A stretch of 64,000 nt of DNA, taken from Symsagittifera roscoffensis (lineage: Eukaryota; Xenacoelomorpha; Acoela; Convolutidae). Under the pieces are notes generated by a model that ran no database searches, had not been told where the DNA came from, and was given only the letters and a program-made list of their open reading frames with translations. The stretch lies in assembly GCF_963678635.1 (NCBI RefSeq), contig NC_087067.1, positions 1,984,001 to 2,048,000 on the forward strand, written 5' to 3'. This document shows positions 1 to 10,380 of this stretch, in pieces (position 1 is the stretch's first letter; every line of letters starts with the position of its first letter). The position numbers and the translations under genes are program-made.

Positions 1-1683
1 TTGTTGAAGATAATATGGGAGTGGTATTTCATTTTGCATTTGTGCTGGTTGGTACGAGTTTGCAATCATTGGGTTTTGTTGCTGAATTGGTTGAAAAGAT
101 TTATTAATTGGGTTTTGTTGTTGAATTGGTTGTTGAATTTGTGTATCTATTGGTTGTGGAGAAAAAATTCTATGATATGTATGTGGTTTCTGTATTCCTT
201 GTCCACGATATTCTTGATTATTGGGTGTAAATATATCTGGTTGTAAGAAATCATCATCTGAGGATAAGTAATCCATTTGATAAGATGTTTGTTTTTTATT
301 TTTATTTTGTTGAAAAAATGGATAGTTTTCACTACGATCCTGTGGAGGATGTAAATTTGTGTGGAAATTTACTGAATTAGGTGGTGCCATTGGGTTATCC
401 CAGTTTTGAGATCTTGTATAATTACTAAAATTTTTTCGTGGTTGATAATTTGTTTTTGATGGATGTGTGTAATTATAATTATGGTCTGCAAAGTTGTTTC
501 TAGTGAACGTTTTGCGTGTTTTTGGCAGTATTGTCATGGGTCTGTATGTTTGGTAATCCATGTGTGAATATTTTGGGGCAACCGAAGGTTTAACGGTTGA
601 TTGTAATGTTACCTGTGTTTGTGAAGAATTTGTATTTCTTGGTGTTGTTAAGTTTGGACGTATTGGTGAAATACTTTGTTGTGTAGTTGTTGTGTGTACG
701 ATTTCTTCATTTATGAAGTGTGATGGTGTCTGGATATCTTGTTGAGTAAGATTCCTAGTTCCATTGAGGTTTTCATTGTGTATGACTGTAGAGTTTAAAC
801 TATTATTTTGCATATCGGGTAAAAATGTATTATAGTTTAATGGTGTTGCATCAATGGTTAATGGTATTACTCGTACATAATCTCTTACATAAGATATCGT
901 ACTTATTGCTTGACTTGAGATTGATTGTGGGAAGTTTATGAATGCGGGATGAGACCATTCGGGGTCCCAAACATAGTCTGATTGTTCTGTGATGGCAGTA
1001 TCATCGTTAGAGTTTTGGGGTCTAAAGTTTTTTCTTGCTTGTGAAATTAAATCAATATTATGTGTGAAATAATCTATTATGAACCATGCCAAGATTTTTT
1101 GTAAGTCGTGTTTTGTATGTTGTGAAACTTCATCTTTCGTGAAATTTTCTTTAATTATATTTAGGAAACTAGAGAGTAGTGTGATTTCATGTCGTACTCT
1201 TATATGTTTAGATGTTTCTGTCGGTGAGACATTTGGTATCTGGATTTCGTTTTCTAATATCGAGATATAACTATATATTATCGCAAAAACTTCATTGGTG
1301 AATATGGAGTTTGCTCTTTGTGAGTTATGATATTGGATGCTTTTTATATATTCTGAGAATATTTTTGAGAATTCTAAATCAAGGTCGTCTGTTTGAATTA
1401 TATATTTACTGTGATTCTGGTTTGGTGAGCTGAATTCTATGGAGTAGATTCCGTATTGTTGTGTTAGGTTACATATATCTTTTAGATAGTGATCGATAAT
1501 TTGTCTTTTGATTTTTACATCTGGGAACTCTGTTTTACATGGACTGATTCCGGGTTCAAACAAATTTAAGAGTAAATTTTTGCAGAATATATGCTGTCCT
1601 CTATCAGTGGTTGCGTCTACGATAAAGGGGAAAATATCATCATCATCTGGACTTTCTTCACCTGGGGTGTGCGTTGAGCTCAT
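1..1683 (-). CDS. Long open reading frame running off the left edge, gag-like, product not recognised
   Basis: From an ATG at 1,683-1,681 the minus strand is open for 561 codons to base 1 without a stop, so the protein is at least 561 residues long. The first 30 residues include an acidic DDDD run. Residues up to about 240 look globular and helical. From about residue 300 the chain becomes rich in Gln, Asn, Pro, Thr and Tyr, ending with repeated QQP/IQQQNP units near the edge. No CCHC zinc knuckle, DTG protease or polymerase motif is visible before the edge. The start overlaps the end of the 155-codon frame upstream by 26 bases in another frame, an arrangement typical of compact mobile elements and viruses. 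The A-rich coding strand resembles the gypsy-like remnants at the other window end. A gag-type structural protein is inference; a host disordered protein is the alternative. Confidence 0.5.
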   Translation of the reverse strand, partial: MSSTHTPGEESPDDDDIFPFIVDATTDRGQHIFCKNLLLNLFEPGISPCKTEFPDVKIKRQIIDHYLKDICNLTQQYGIYSIEFSSPNQNHSKYIIQTDDLDLEFSKIFSEYIKSIQYHNSQRANSIFTNEVFAIIYSYISILENEIQIPNVSPTETSKHIRVRHEITLLSSFLNIIKENFTKDEVSQHTKHDLQKILAWFIIDYFTHNIDLISQARKNFRPQNSNDDTAITEQSDYVWDPEWSHPAFINFPQSISSQAISTISYVRDYVRVIPLTIDATPLNYNTFLPDMQNNSLNSTVIHNENLNGTRNLTQQDIQTPSHFINEEIVHTTTTQQSISPIRPNLTTPRNTNSSQTQVTLQSTVKPSVAPKYSHMDYQTYRPMTILPKTRKTFTRNNFADHNYNYTHPSKTNYQPRKNFSNYTRSQNWDNPMAPPNSVNFHTNLHPPQDRSENYPFFQQNKNKKQTSYQMDYLSSDDDFLQPDIFTPNNQEYRGQGIQKPHTYHRIFSPQPIDTQIQQPIQQQNPINKSFQPIQQQNPMIANSYQPAQMQNEIPLPYYLQQ

Positions 1684-2125
1684 TTTTTCGTTCGATGACT
1701 GTTAATATGTAATTATCAATGTGTCTAATTGGTTGATTCCAATTGTATAAATGTACTGGTTTGTGTTTATACTGCTTTTTTATTCTTCTTTTTCCTCTTT
1801 TTGATGAATTTGAAGTTGTTTCTGAGTCAGAGAAATATAATTGATCGTGAATTGGGCAATTTTTATCTATTGATTCTTTTAGTTTATAAAGTTCGTCTAA
1901 ACTGTTGGTTTCTGATTCTGAAAATGCGTTTCGATTTTTTGAAAATCTTTTTCGTGTTATTTGTCTTTGTTTAGTTAGTATTTTTCTCTTTAATGTTTGT
2001 CGTTTTGTTCTAATGTATCCAACTGTTTGTGTATGAGGTGTGATTACAAGGTCGTATTTTTTGTTATTTATTTCACAGTTGTGTAAAACGATTGTTTGTT
2101 TATTTCCTAGGTTTTTAAATGACAT
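1658..2125 (-). CDS. Small basic protein, first of two overlapping frames
   Basis: This 155-codon frame starts at the first ATG after an in-frame TAA a few codons upstream. Its stop lies 26 bases inside the next, longer frame. The N-terminal 40 residues look like a small beta-rich fold. Residues about 40-65 are strongly basic (KRQTLKRKILTKQRQITRKR) and could be a nuclear or nucleic-acid-binding signal. A Ser/Glu-rich acidic segment and a second basic stretch (KRGKRRIKKQYKHK) follow. I do not recognise the family. The close overlap with the following frame suggests the two are translated from one RNA, the second by reinitiation, leaky scanning or frameshifting. That reading is inferred, not shown by the sequence. 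Confidence 0.45.
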   Translation of the reverse strand: MSFKNLGNKQTIVLHNCEINNKKYDLVITPHTQTVGYIRTKRQTLKRKILTKQRQITRKRFSKNRNAFSESETNSLDELYKLKESIDKNCPIHDQLYFSDSETTSNSSKRGKRRIKKQYKHKPVHLYNWNQPIRHIDNYILTVIERKNELNAHPR

Positions 2126-3292
2126 AAGGGTTAGGATGACGGATGCAAAAGGTTGTTAAATGATTTCTATTTGCTTAAACTGTTAGTCCTTACGATTTTT
2201 TGTTAGCCTAACCTGGGTCTATTTGTTCAGGGTTGGGGAGAAAAGTATATCGATTCCGAAGAATGATTTTATACTTTCTCGTGGCTAGTATAAGCTAAGG
2301 TGTTAACTTACTTAATCTTACTTAAGGGTAGTGATTGTGTTCAGGGTTGGAGAATAGTAAATCGATCCACAAGGTTCAGGTATAATTAGAACGCGAGTAG
2401 TTCGTTAGATACTATTTTAAACTTACTAAGTCTAAGATTTATCCTGGGTCTGGTAAGAGGGGGGATCAAGTGAAGGATGAATAACCGAAGTTCTTCACTG
2501 TTTATCCTAATTTGAATGATTAGTTTTGTTCAAAAATTTCTATTAGTCCTGGGTTTTTAGAAAGGGTTGGATGGTGAATCGACGTTTGAGGTCGTTAGAC
2601 ACTCGTTTAAGTGGGTGGGGGAGAACAAAGTTGTTCTTTTTGATCCAAGGATAGGCCTTGATGATCAAGTTTTAAATTTAATTAAATAGAAAATGATTTA
2701 AGATCCAAGGATAAGCCTTGATGATCTGATTTTAAAATTAAGTGATTTTAAGTTTAAAATGTTTTAAATTTGTGTTAAGAATAGATTTAGTATTTTTATG
2801 ATGTTAGTGAGCTTATGATTGCTGTTATGTTTAGGCGATGAAGCTGGAACAACAGGATGATTTATAATTACTAATCATTTATTGTCATGCTACTAATTTT
2901 TATTTTTATTTTTCAATAAATATTTTTCAAACATGTTTTGTATATTACTGCAGAATTTTGGAAAACGATCTGAGATCTTTTTACCAATCGTTATTGTATA
3001 TTAATAATTTTGTTTAGCGCCTGAAATGATTTTGAAGATTGACTTCAAAATTTTATGTTTGCAAATGAAAATCTAAATTCATTGCTAGTAGTATTCTAAA
3101 TACAAAAGTTTGTTCTGGCTTTTGCCGAACTATCATATAACTATATGGTAAGTTTCTGCTTTGTCGTATGTCGTCTCTGGTTCGAGGTCTTCTTCCAATT
3201 CCGGGTAGTTCTGTTATCGTTCGGAATATTGGCTCTGATCTATTGAGTCGTAGAGACATTTCGATTAAATTATTGTCGTATAACATTTTGTA
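2126..3292 (-). promoter_or_regulatory. Repeat-bearing leader upstream of the overlapping frames
   Basis: No protein is recognised here. On the plus strand a motif AGGGTTGG followed closely by an ATCGA core occurs three times (about 2,232, 2,345 and 2,565), and CCTGGGT occurs near 2,214, 2,454 and 2,552. A 23-base unit beginning GATCCAAGGATA and ending TTGATGATC occurs twice at 2,641 and 2,702. The repeats sit directly upstream of the minus-strand frames and could be a leader, LTR-internal or regulatory array. A 77-codon minus-strand frame at 3,053-3,286 (with EPIFRTITELPGIGRRPRTR) is open but unrecognised. Confidence 0.35.
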
Positions 3293-3396
3293 AATGTTTT
3301 GTCTAATTTCTAATCTATTATTGGTTAATGCTAAGCTATTAAGGTCTTGTTCGAGACTTATGGTCGCACCAGATGAGTTAGGACCGAAGTGTATAA

Positions 3397-3475
3397 CTCA
3401 TAGAGTAATTTCGGATAGGGTACACCGTCTGCTCGTCACGCTATCTTATTTTCGGCCGGATAGATTCGTGCAACT
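3397..3475. repeat. Dispersed repeat block, copy 1 of 2
   Basis: About 79 bases, from CTCATAGAGTAATTTCGGAT to just past TTTTCGGCCGGATAG, recur with few substitutions at 43,478-43,555 in the same orientation. The block may be part of an LTR belonging to the element at 1-2,125, because it lies upstream of those frames; that link is inference. Confidence 0.6.
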
Positions 3476-3640
3476 TCTTAGTCTAATACCGATCCTAATC
3501 TTACTCTTATACTATCTAGTCTCAGGTTGTTTAACTAGTCTCTGCTAGGCTCAATAGATCTAGGGTATACTGGTTTATTGCAGCTGCTGAAGTACTCGGG
3601 AGAGTTCAACTAATTTCTAAGTTAAATTCAAATCTCTCTG

Positions 3641-3668
3641 GTGCTGAAATTACAAGTAATTTCAGCAC
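3641..3668. repeat. Perfect inverted repeat, 13-bp arms
   Basis: GTGCTGAAATTAC and its exact reverse complement are separated by two bases. On the minus strand an AATAAA follows about 65 bases downstream. It could mark an LTR end or a hairpin; no target duplication was identified. Confidence 0.5.
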
Positions 3669-4281
3669 TTACAAATAAGTGGATTGTTAGTTAGATGGAT
3701 CATGATTGGTTAATATTAAATACTTTACATTGGTAAAATATCTAATTTATCCAATCATAAAATGTAGTTTAGATCAGGTTCCAGGAGTTCCGCAGATTAT
3801 TTTAAACGTAACTTTGAATGGGATGAATTTATCGGTGAAATCAGAAAAAAACTGTGTAATTGGAAATTCTCATCTTTCTCCGGATAAAATTGAATTGAAT
3901 TTGTGGATTATTGCGCCCTCATTCCAATGAAAGATTCTCGGGCTCTTTTTACTCCCCCCCCCCCCTTACCTGCAAATTCTTATTATCAAAATTGCTGTTC
4001 ACACTGTCCGATTGTCACGAAAATTGACATGCAGACTAATTAGGCAATGACAAACATATTTGGTCTTCATAATTAACCTTGTAAAGCCACTCGTTAGACC
4101 ATAAAAGTGATGCTCGAGTGAGGTGGGTGGAAAAGGAAAAAGAACCGATTCTTGTGACATAGTCGAGAAAAAAAAAGCGGATTCTGCTCATTCAACGGAT
4201 GCTTTCCAATGTAAAGGTGATTGGGGTAATGAGAAGTTTTCGAGGGGACAATTAACAGTTGCTGGGAGGCAACAAACATAC
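3669..4281. other. Non-coding stretch downstream of methyltransferase exon 2
   Basis: The expected third methyltransferase exon was sought on the minus strand and not found. The stretch contains a poly-C run near 3,953-3,964 and an unsupported 74-codon plus-strand frame (3,706-3,930). Positions 4,115-4,145 (GGTGGGTGGAAAAGGAAAAAG) resemble 55,630-55,655, upstream of the related palindromic repeat. Confidence 0.4.
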
Positions 4282-4395
4282 CATAGCTCAATGCAGGAAT
4301 AGAGAAGGTGCCAATATTTGCCCCGAGGTCCAGCAGAATTGGACTCTTACCATCCCGCTGCAGATCGACCAGGTGACTCAGCACAGTTGCCACAC
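4282..4395 (-). CDS. FkbM-type methyltransferase, exon 2
   Basis: The exon is bounded by an acceptor (attttag) and a donor (gtatgt) and is open in phase 1 at both ends. Its first two bases complete the Gly codon left by the exon at 15,499, giving a continuous frame. It encodes VATVLSHLVDLQRDGKSP followed by ILLDLGANIGTFSIPALSYG. The D-x-GANIG segment is the S-adenosylmethionine-binding motif I that defines FkbM-family methyltransferases. Later motifs (the acidic ribose-binding residue and beyond) are missing because the next exon was not found. The substrate cannot be deduced; animal members with an N-terminal anchor are secretory-pathway proteins of largely unknown substrate. Confidence 0.75.
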
Positions 4396-4579
4396 CTAAA
4401 ATACAAACTCTCCAAAACTAAAACTGTACTGAACGAAAAAATAGGGCAATATATGCAGAAAACAGGTTTTTGAGATTAAAAAGTCAAAAAATAATGCAAT
4501 TTTTTCTATTATTCCTTGAATTACAGTAGGTTCTGACTGTCAGTTAATGCCAAATTTATCTTTCTCGTGATTCAGTCGA

Positions 4580-5195
4580 AGCGTAGTGACCCGGGCTGAC
4601 CTTCATAGACCAAATATGCTAATCAGGCAATTTCATAAACTTAGTCTATGGAAAAATGCTAGTCATACAAGTTTCATACATTTTTGCAAAAACGAATTTG
4701 ATCAAATTGTAAAGGTATATTTTGTTGTTGTTTTGACACCGAAATTGGTATCTTTCCATAAAAATAAGGAACAATGGCATGAAAAAAATGCTAATCATTC
4801 AATTTCCATATATGGAAATTGTATGATTAGCAGTTTGCTTTTAAAAAAAAGCTCTGAACAATTAATTCAATTGCTGGAAAAACAGTTAAGCGTTATTTGG
4901 GCTGCTACAACTGAAAATTTTGATTTTTTTTGGTTTCTGAAAAAAATGCTAGTCATACAGTTTCCATATATGAAAATTGCATGACTATCATTGCTTTAGA
5001 AATCGTCTTATGGGATGGGAATTAAAGTTGTTTTTTCCTCATTTTGCTGGAGTTCTAATTGTAAAAACAAAACTATATGAAAAATTTCTTATTTTACAAT
5101 TTCCATATATGAAAAAATAATAATCATAGACCTTTCATGCAATTTTCTGTACGTATGGACTTGTATGAAAATTGTATGACTAGCATTTTTGCTCA
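4580..5195. repeat. Palindrome-bearing repeat, copy 1
   Basis: The segment shares extended similarity with 55,690-56,125. Both begin around CCATAGACC, continue through a TTAGTCTATGGAAAAATGCTA block, and contain near-perfect palindromes centred on CCATATATGG with arms reading outward to GCTAATCAT or GCTAGTCAT. Palindromes occur here near 4,785-4,840, 4,945-4,990 and 5,090-5,195. No protein is encoded. It is probably a non-autonomous foldback element. Confidence 0.65.
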
Positions 5196-5263
5196 ACACG
5201 GGGAGCCAATTATTCCTTGAATTATTTTTTTTATTCCTTGAATTATAGTACGTTCTGACCGTG

Positions 5264-5585
5264 TCTGTACAAAACAGTCCCATACAAAACAGTCCAAACA
5301 AAACAGTCCGAAAAAGTATGAAAATAAACTAAAAAACAGTCCAATACAAAACAGTCGGAAAAACAGTCCCAAGTAATAATTGATTTAACAAGCCGGTAGG
5401 ACGAGAATTAACCTTTGTTCAACCAACATAATGAACAAAATAATGACCGCCGCAGTCGCGCTAATACAAAATTGAGAGCCGGTTATCGCCGCAAAGCGGC
5501 GACGCGCGCACAGCGCGCCCACCGGCGACCTTACACCGGACTATTTTGTATTGGACTGTTTTGTATGGAACTGTTTTGTATCTGC
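5264..5585. mobile_element. GC-cored foldback element (MITE-like)
   Basis: The left terminus carries tandem ATACAAAACAGTCC-type units, and the right terminus carries the reverse complement of the same units, giving inverted repeats of about 44 bp. The core is GC-rich with a hairpin (CGCCGCAAAGCGGCG) near 5,490. The flanks are related to 4,511-4,580 (ATTCCTTGAATTA..GTTCTGAC), so the element appears to have inserted into a second copy of that sequence. TTCTGAC is present on both sides, but an exact target duplication could not be fixed. Confidence 0.65.
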
Positions 5586-6984
5586 ACATTCTGACACTCA
5601 CATAATGCTAAATTTAGTTTCCCCGTAATTCAGAGAAACCAGTTAGCCCATAATCTGTCACTATTGCTACTTTGCTACTTTTTCCGAAAAAAATTAACAA
5701 CCAGAATTATAAACTGATCTCTGCTATATGAGTTCAAGCATCACAAAACGAATTCATGATTAATTTTACAATAAAAAAAGGTAAAACAGGATAATTGATG
5801 TGACGGCAAAGCCCTGAACAGCTCAAATGCTGGTTAGTTTTGACTTCATAAACAAACTTGATTCAAAAATGGACCTCCGTCAAGGTTTTTCTGGATTCGA
5901 AACTGGCCAAAAGTTCCAATTATTATGACTTTCGAAGAGATTAAAATCTTGCTCTTGGCTTGGTTTTTCCACCAGATGATTTTTGACTTTTTAAAAAATA
6001 ATTATCGATAAAACTTTTTCATGGAGTTTACAGATATCATACGCATGAAAAAATTAATTTAGGAGAAATCCTAGATCCGTCCATGGAAGCGGGAAGATAC
6101 CAATCTTCCTTCTTCTACATTAAATTTGTTTAAATTATTAATAAATAATTTTCTTAAATATTTAATTGAGCTATATTAAGGTCAAAACTATCTAGAGTTT
6201 TTTTGAATGAAAACATGAGCGGTATAAAGCAAAAAAATTTTTTAAAGCAATAGTTGTCAATTTTTTATATTTTAACTTCTAGATTCGTTGTATTCACTCT
6301 GCATAAAAACTGGCACTGGCGCGCACAAAAACTGGCAAGGAATATTTTGATTCTAGCTACTGACGAAATAACTAAACAAAAAGACCTAAGAAAAAAGTCT
6401 GAAAAAAAAACAGTTTAACTACTAACTTTTATGCTTTTGATTAAACTGCTTTCAAGTTTAAGCGTAGGCGAATCTGGGATTTCGTAAAATTTGAACTCAA
6501 ACTCGCGTTTTTTGGCGAGTCAACTTTCCTCGACTTGGCAGATATATTGGCGTAAAAGACGCCTTTAGAAAAAATTTACATAAATTGATCAATAGAAATG
6601 TGATAAAGTATTACCAAAAAATTACTTTTTGGGTGCACATTGAACTTAATCCGAACCCGCCTCCGGATGTCTGGATGTGAAGGAAAATACCCAGAAACTA
6701 TTGGTTTGAATGATGTGCCCCTATAATGTTTTATTGCTGTATTCGTTAATCAATGTGTGAGTATCTATCACTTATCAAAATTGAATTCATCAGCGTGCAT
6801 TAGTGCTGATTTAAATTAGTCGGAGAAAATGCATAAGACTCGAACACTAAAATGCCTTTTTGTTCAAATTGAGTTGATTTTAGGCAAAAAAAATTCGAAG
6901 GAACAACTTGCTTAGATTTTTAACAAAATTAATATGCTGCAATTTATTTTGCGAAATTCGGGCCCAAAAGTTTACCTTTATAAA

Positions 6985-7690
6985 TTTACCTACAGACGCT
7001 TCATGATATTAAATCTATGAAGTGTATAGTCTAAAAAACATATGCAAAAAATGTTCTCAAAATATTGGAGATTATACCCTTGATGACACCCTTGTTGATA
7101 ACCAAAAATGATCGTTTTTAGGGCAAAACTTTAAGCCCGAATTTCGCAAAAAAAATTGCACTAAAAATCTAAACAAGTTTTGTCCTCGTCATTTTTTATC
7201 TAAAATCAACGCAATTTGAGAAAAAAAAACTTTCCATTTTTCGAGTTTTAATTGTTTTTTTCCAGATAATTTAAATCAGTATTGTATTCTAAACAGTCAT
7301 AAGTTTGAAATTTGAACCGTTTCAAATAAAAATTGAACCTCTTCAAACAATTTCATGAACCTCTCCTTTCTTAGTACGTGGGCAAATATAATAATTAGAT
7401 TTGCGTTGCCAGAAACACCGAATGTTGTGATCATTATGTCTTTGCAACAAAAATTACACGAATGTTTCAAAAATTTGTGTTTATTGATTTCTGGACTGCA
7501 GTCGTTTTTTAGTGGAGATTGCACGTTCTGAAACTCAAAAGTTGGATAGACACCAATATGTTAATTACTGTAATGATTAGTGTTGGAACAAGCGTGCTTT
7601 TATCAAAGAAAGCCCTGAAACTTACTACTTCTTTTAAATGTTTCTGATAATTCATCGAAATCCTTTTTTTTTCTTTTTTTTTAAAAAAAA
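6985..7690 (-). repeat. LINE 5' region relic, duplicated at 12,850
   Basis: This roughly 700-bp block is nearly identical to 12,850-13,556. On the minus strand it has a cysteine-containing frame at 7,297-7,524 (with CNFCCKDI and a downstream ICPR region in the twin), which could be the zinc-finger-like N-terminus of a non-LTR retrotransposon protein. It ends in a T-run/A-run near 7,660-7,690. The assignment to the LINE cluster rests on position and strand. Confidence 0.5.
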
Positions 7691-7799
7691 AATCCCTCCC
7701 AAAATTTTGTTTAGAGGTCCACGTTATCCAGGATGTAGCAGTCTAAAAATTACGATTGAAAAAAAAATACTGTGTTCGCAGAAGATAACTTTATGTTGT

Positions 7800-10380
7800 C
7801 GAGAAAATTAGGATGATAGCTTAGGATAATGTTTAACATTATTCTTAGCCTAACAACAATTGACTCATTTGGGTCTTTGTGTGCTCTTGTTGGTAGTCTT
7901 CTTGCATTTTTGAAGCTTTAATCACTTCATTTTCTGTAATGAGCTCGTTCAAAATTTGAAACGGGCTCTCACATCTGAGCATTTTAGACACTGTTTTCAC
8001 TCTTTAATTCAACTTGAGCGCATTCGCAGAAAAAAAATCTTTTCAATCTTTGATTTTGGATTGATTGTTATGTACGTGCGCTTAGGATAATTCTGAGCAA
8101 GCGCTTCTTTTTTCATCTTAATAATTAACAATGGTCTTTTTTGTGGAGGCGCAAGCCAAAAACCACACTGTAAAATAGGTTGCACGTAAATTTTTTCAGT
8201 TGTTACAAGGTGCGTTTTCGAAATCTACTTTCTTAAACTTTGAGAATCTCCGAAAAATTTCGTGAAATTTTCATCTATCAGAATTCCAACCTATCGAATT
8301 TTTTTTGCACGCTCAATTGTTTGATCATTTAAGTTAACAGTTTGGAGATTTAATTTTTTCCTGTTTGTTTTGCTGAAAATAAGAGTTTTGTTTTGTTAAT
8401 TTTAGTGTAAGCTTGTTTTGTGTTAACCACTTTGCTGTTTTGTTCACAGCAGTTAGTACGTTTTCTCGGTTTGAGCCGATATTTTTAATGAAAATTATGA
8501 GAAGCAGTGGACCAACAATTGATCATCGAGGAAAACGGAAACGAACTTCTCTTAGTTTTGCGTTTATATACTTAGTGGCTACATACCGCCTCCTATGATT
8601 CAAATAAATTTTTCATAACTGACCATGTGGTCCTTTTAGTCCAAAAGACTCGCATTTTTAAACGGAATTAAGTGATTTACTGTATTGATTGCTTTTTCAA
8701 ATCTATGAAGGTGCATTATATCAGTTTTGTTTCAATGTGATTGTGAAATTTTTGCTTTCAGTGAAACGATTACGTCAACTGTTGCACGGTATGAGCAAAA
8801 ACCAATCTGATTTTTCCTTTGTAAGTCAAAATTATTGAAATCTGATATCATGCGTTTGTTTATTTATTTTTCCAGGAGCTTACTTAAAACTAGCAGTAGG
8901 GCTATTGGTTAAAAGTTTGAGGGATCAGCTTGATTTCCGTTTTTATAGACAAGAATCAGTTTGACAACTCTAAGGCAGTTTAAAAAAATGGCATAATCAA
9001 AAAAATCTGAGAACAATTTAGATAAAATTAGTGCAACAGAGCAATTAAAACTTTCAAAAAGTAATTGGTCAAATTATGAAAGTCTGAGCCGATTTTTCTT
9101 CGATCGACTATAATGTTTTGAAAACTTCCTTTTAGCTAATTGTTATTAGATACATTGAATGTACGTACTCTTCCAGAGTCGGCAACCTATCATTTAACGT
9201 GCTAGCCAGTTTTTGCCAACCGTCAAAAAGAATTTCAATAAAATGGTCCACATTCGTTTGTAATGTTCTAACCGACTTTCTGGTATTTTCACCTTTAATT
9301 TCCTTTGAAATTTTAAAAAACAGTTGTTATTTGCCCCAGCTGATTTTTCTAATTTTTTATAGCAAAAATTTTTTGTTTTGCTATAAATTAACTTTTTCTT
9401 CAATTTATACTCGTTCATAATTTTTCTGTCTTCAGAATTGCCACTACGATTATTTGTTTGTTTCATACAATTCCTTTAAACGGCAACAGTTTTACCTTAC
9501 CTGTCTTACCAGAATTTATGTATTTAACTTTGGGTTGTTTTTCATATACTGGATTATATACTGTTTAAGATTCTCTATAAGAATTCAATTTGCAGTCAAC
9601 GTGTTTTTTATCAAATCACAATATTTTTTATGTTTTGATCTTGGAATAGCCTCGTTTAATGGCTTATTTTTTTTGGGATTTTGAAGTTTGTTAAATTTAA
9701 CAGCGTAATTATCTGTTAAAATGTTTTCAGAGTTTCTTTATATCCGTCATGGCTGCTATAGAATAGATCTAAACAAGTTTTCGATTGTTTGGTTTCTCTC
9801 AAGGTGTTTTTATTTTTCAGTTCAGAAAATTAAGGCTTTTTCCGAAAGAATATTTGTCAATTCGAAGGATTTTTTCTGTTTTCGAGCAATATTAATTTTA
9901 AAACAACCACATAACATATGTTTTGTCCTGGCGTCGGCCTCAAAAATTCAGATGGATCTGCAATTTTCTTAACGTGATTTTGTTTGTTTCTGTGCGTGGT
10001 ATAAAAACTACCGTTAAAACAATGCGACATATTTAGGTAATAAGGGCAATGGCTTATACTTGAACGTTTTTCTTCGTAGTTTTGCTTATAACAGTAAGCT
10101 TTTGGTCTTTTCTTAAATATACAAAAACCCCGCCTCCCCTTTTTTCTGCTGCTTTTTTCAGAAACATTATAACCCTCTAGGTTAAAATTTCTACTAAATT
10201 GGTCATTTTTGAGCCAAATTTCAGTTGCATATACTGTCACTGGCAATTTTTCGAGAGCGAGCGTGATTTGCGCAAAATTAAGAAGTTCTATAATGTCAGA
10301 CTTAAAAGTTCCTAGCGCCGATGAGTCCTTATCACTCCTATAGACTCTTTTTAAAACGTTAGCAATTTTAGTAACTTTTT
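7800..10380 (-). mobile_element. Decayed LINE (non-LTR retrotransposon), copy A
   Basis: Read on the minus strand, an endonuclease region (10,246-9,857) is followed by linker sequence and a reverse transcriptase region (about 8,900-8,130). The latter preserves pieces such as FSKTNRKKLNLQTVNLNDQT followed by GILIDENF, the segment just after the polymerase active site in Jockey/CR1-like elements. The frame is broken by many stops and shifts, so the copy is dead. It aligns with copy B at an offset of about 1.82 kb along its length. Confidence 0.8.
9857..10246 (-). pseudogene. LINE AP-endonuclease fragment, copy A
   Basis: A 129-codon open piece contains TEIWLKNDQFSRNFNLEGYN, matching the ALTETWL..D.....GY signature of LINE apurinic endonuclease domains, then a degraded RRGFCIFKK (GGGVCIFV-type) strand. 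It is a fragment: N-terminal catalytic residues and the C-terminal SDH motif are not in this open piece. Confidence 0.7.
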
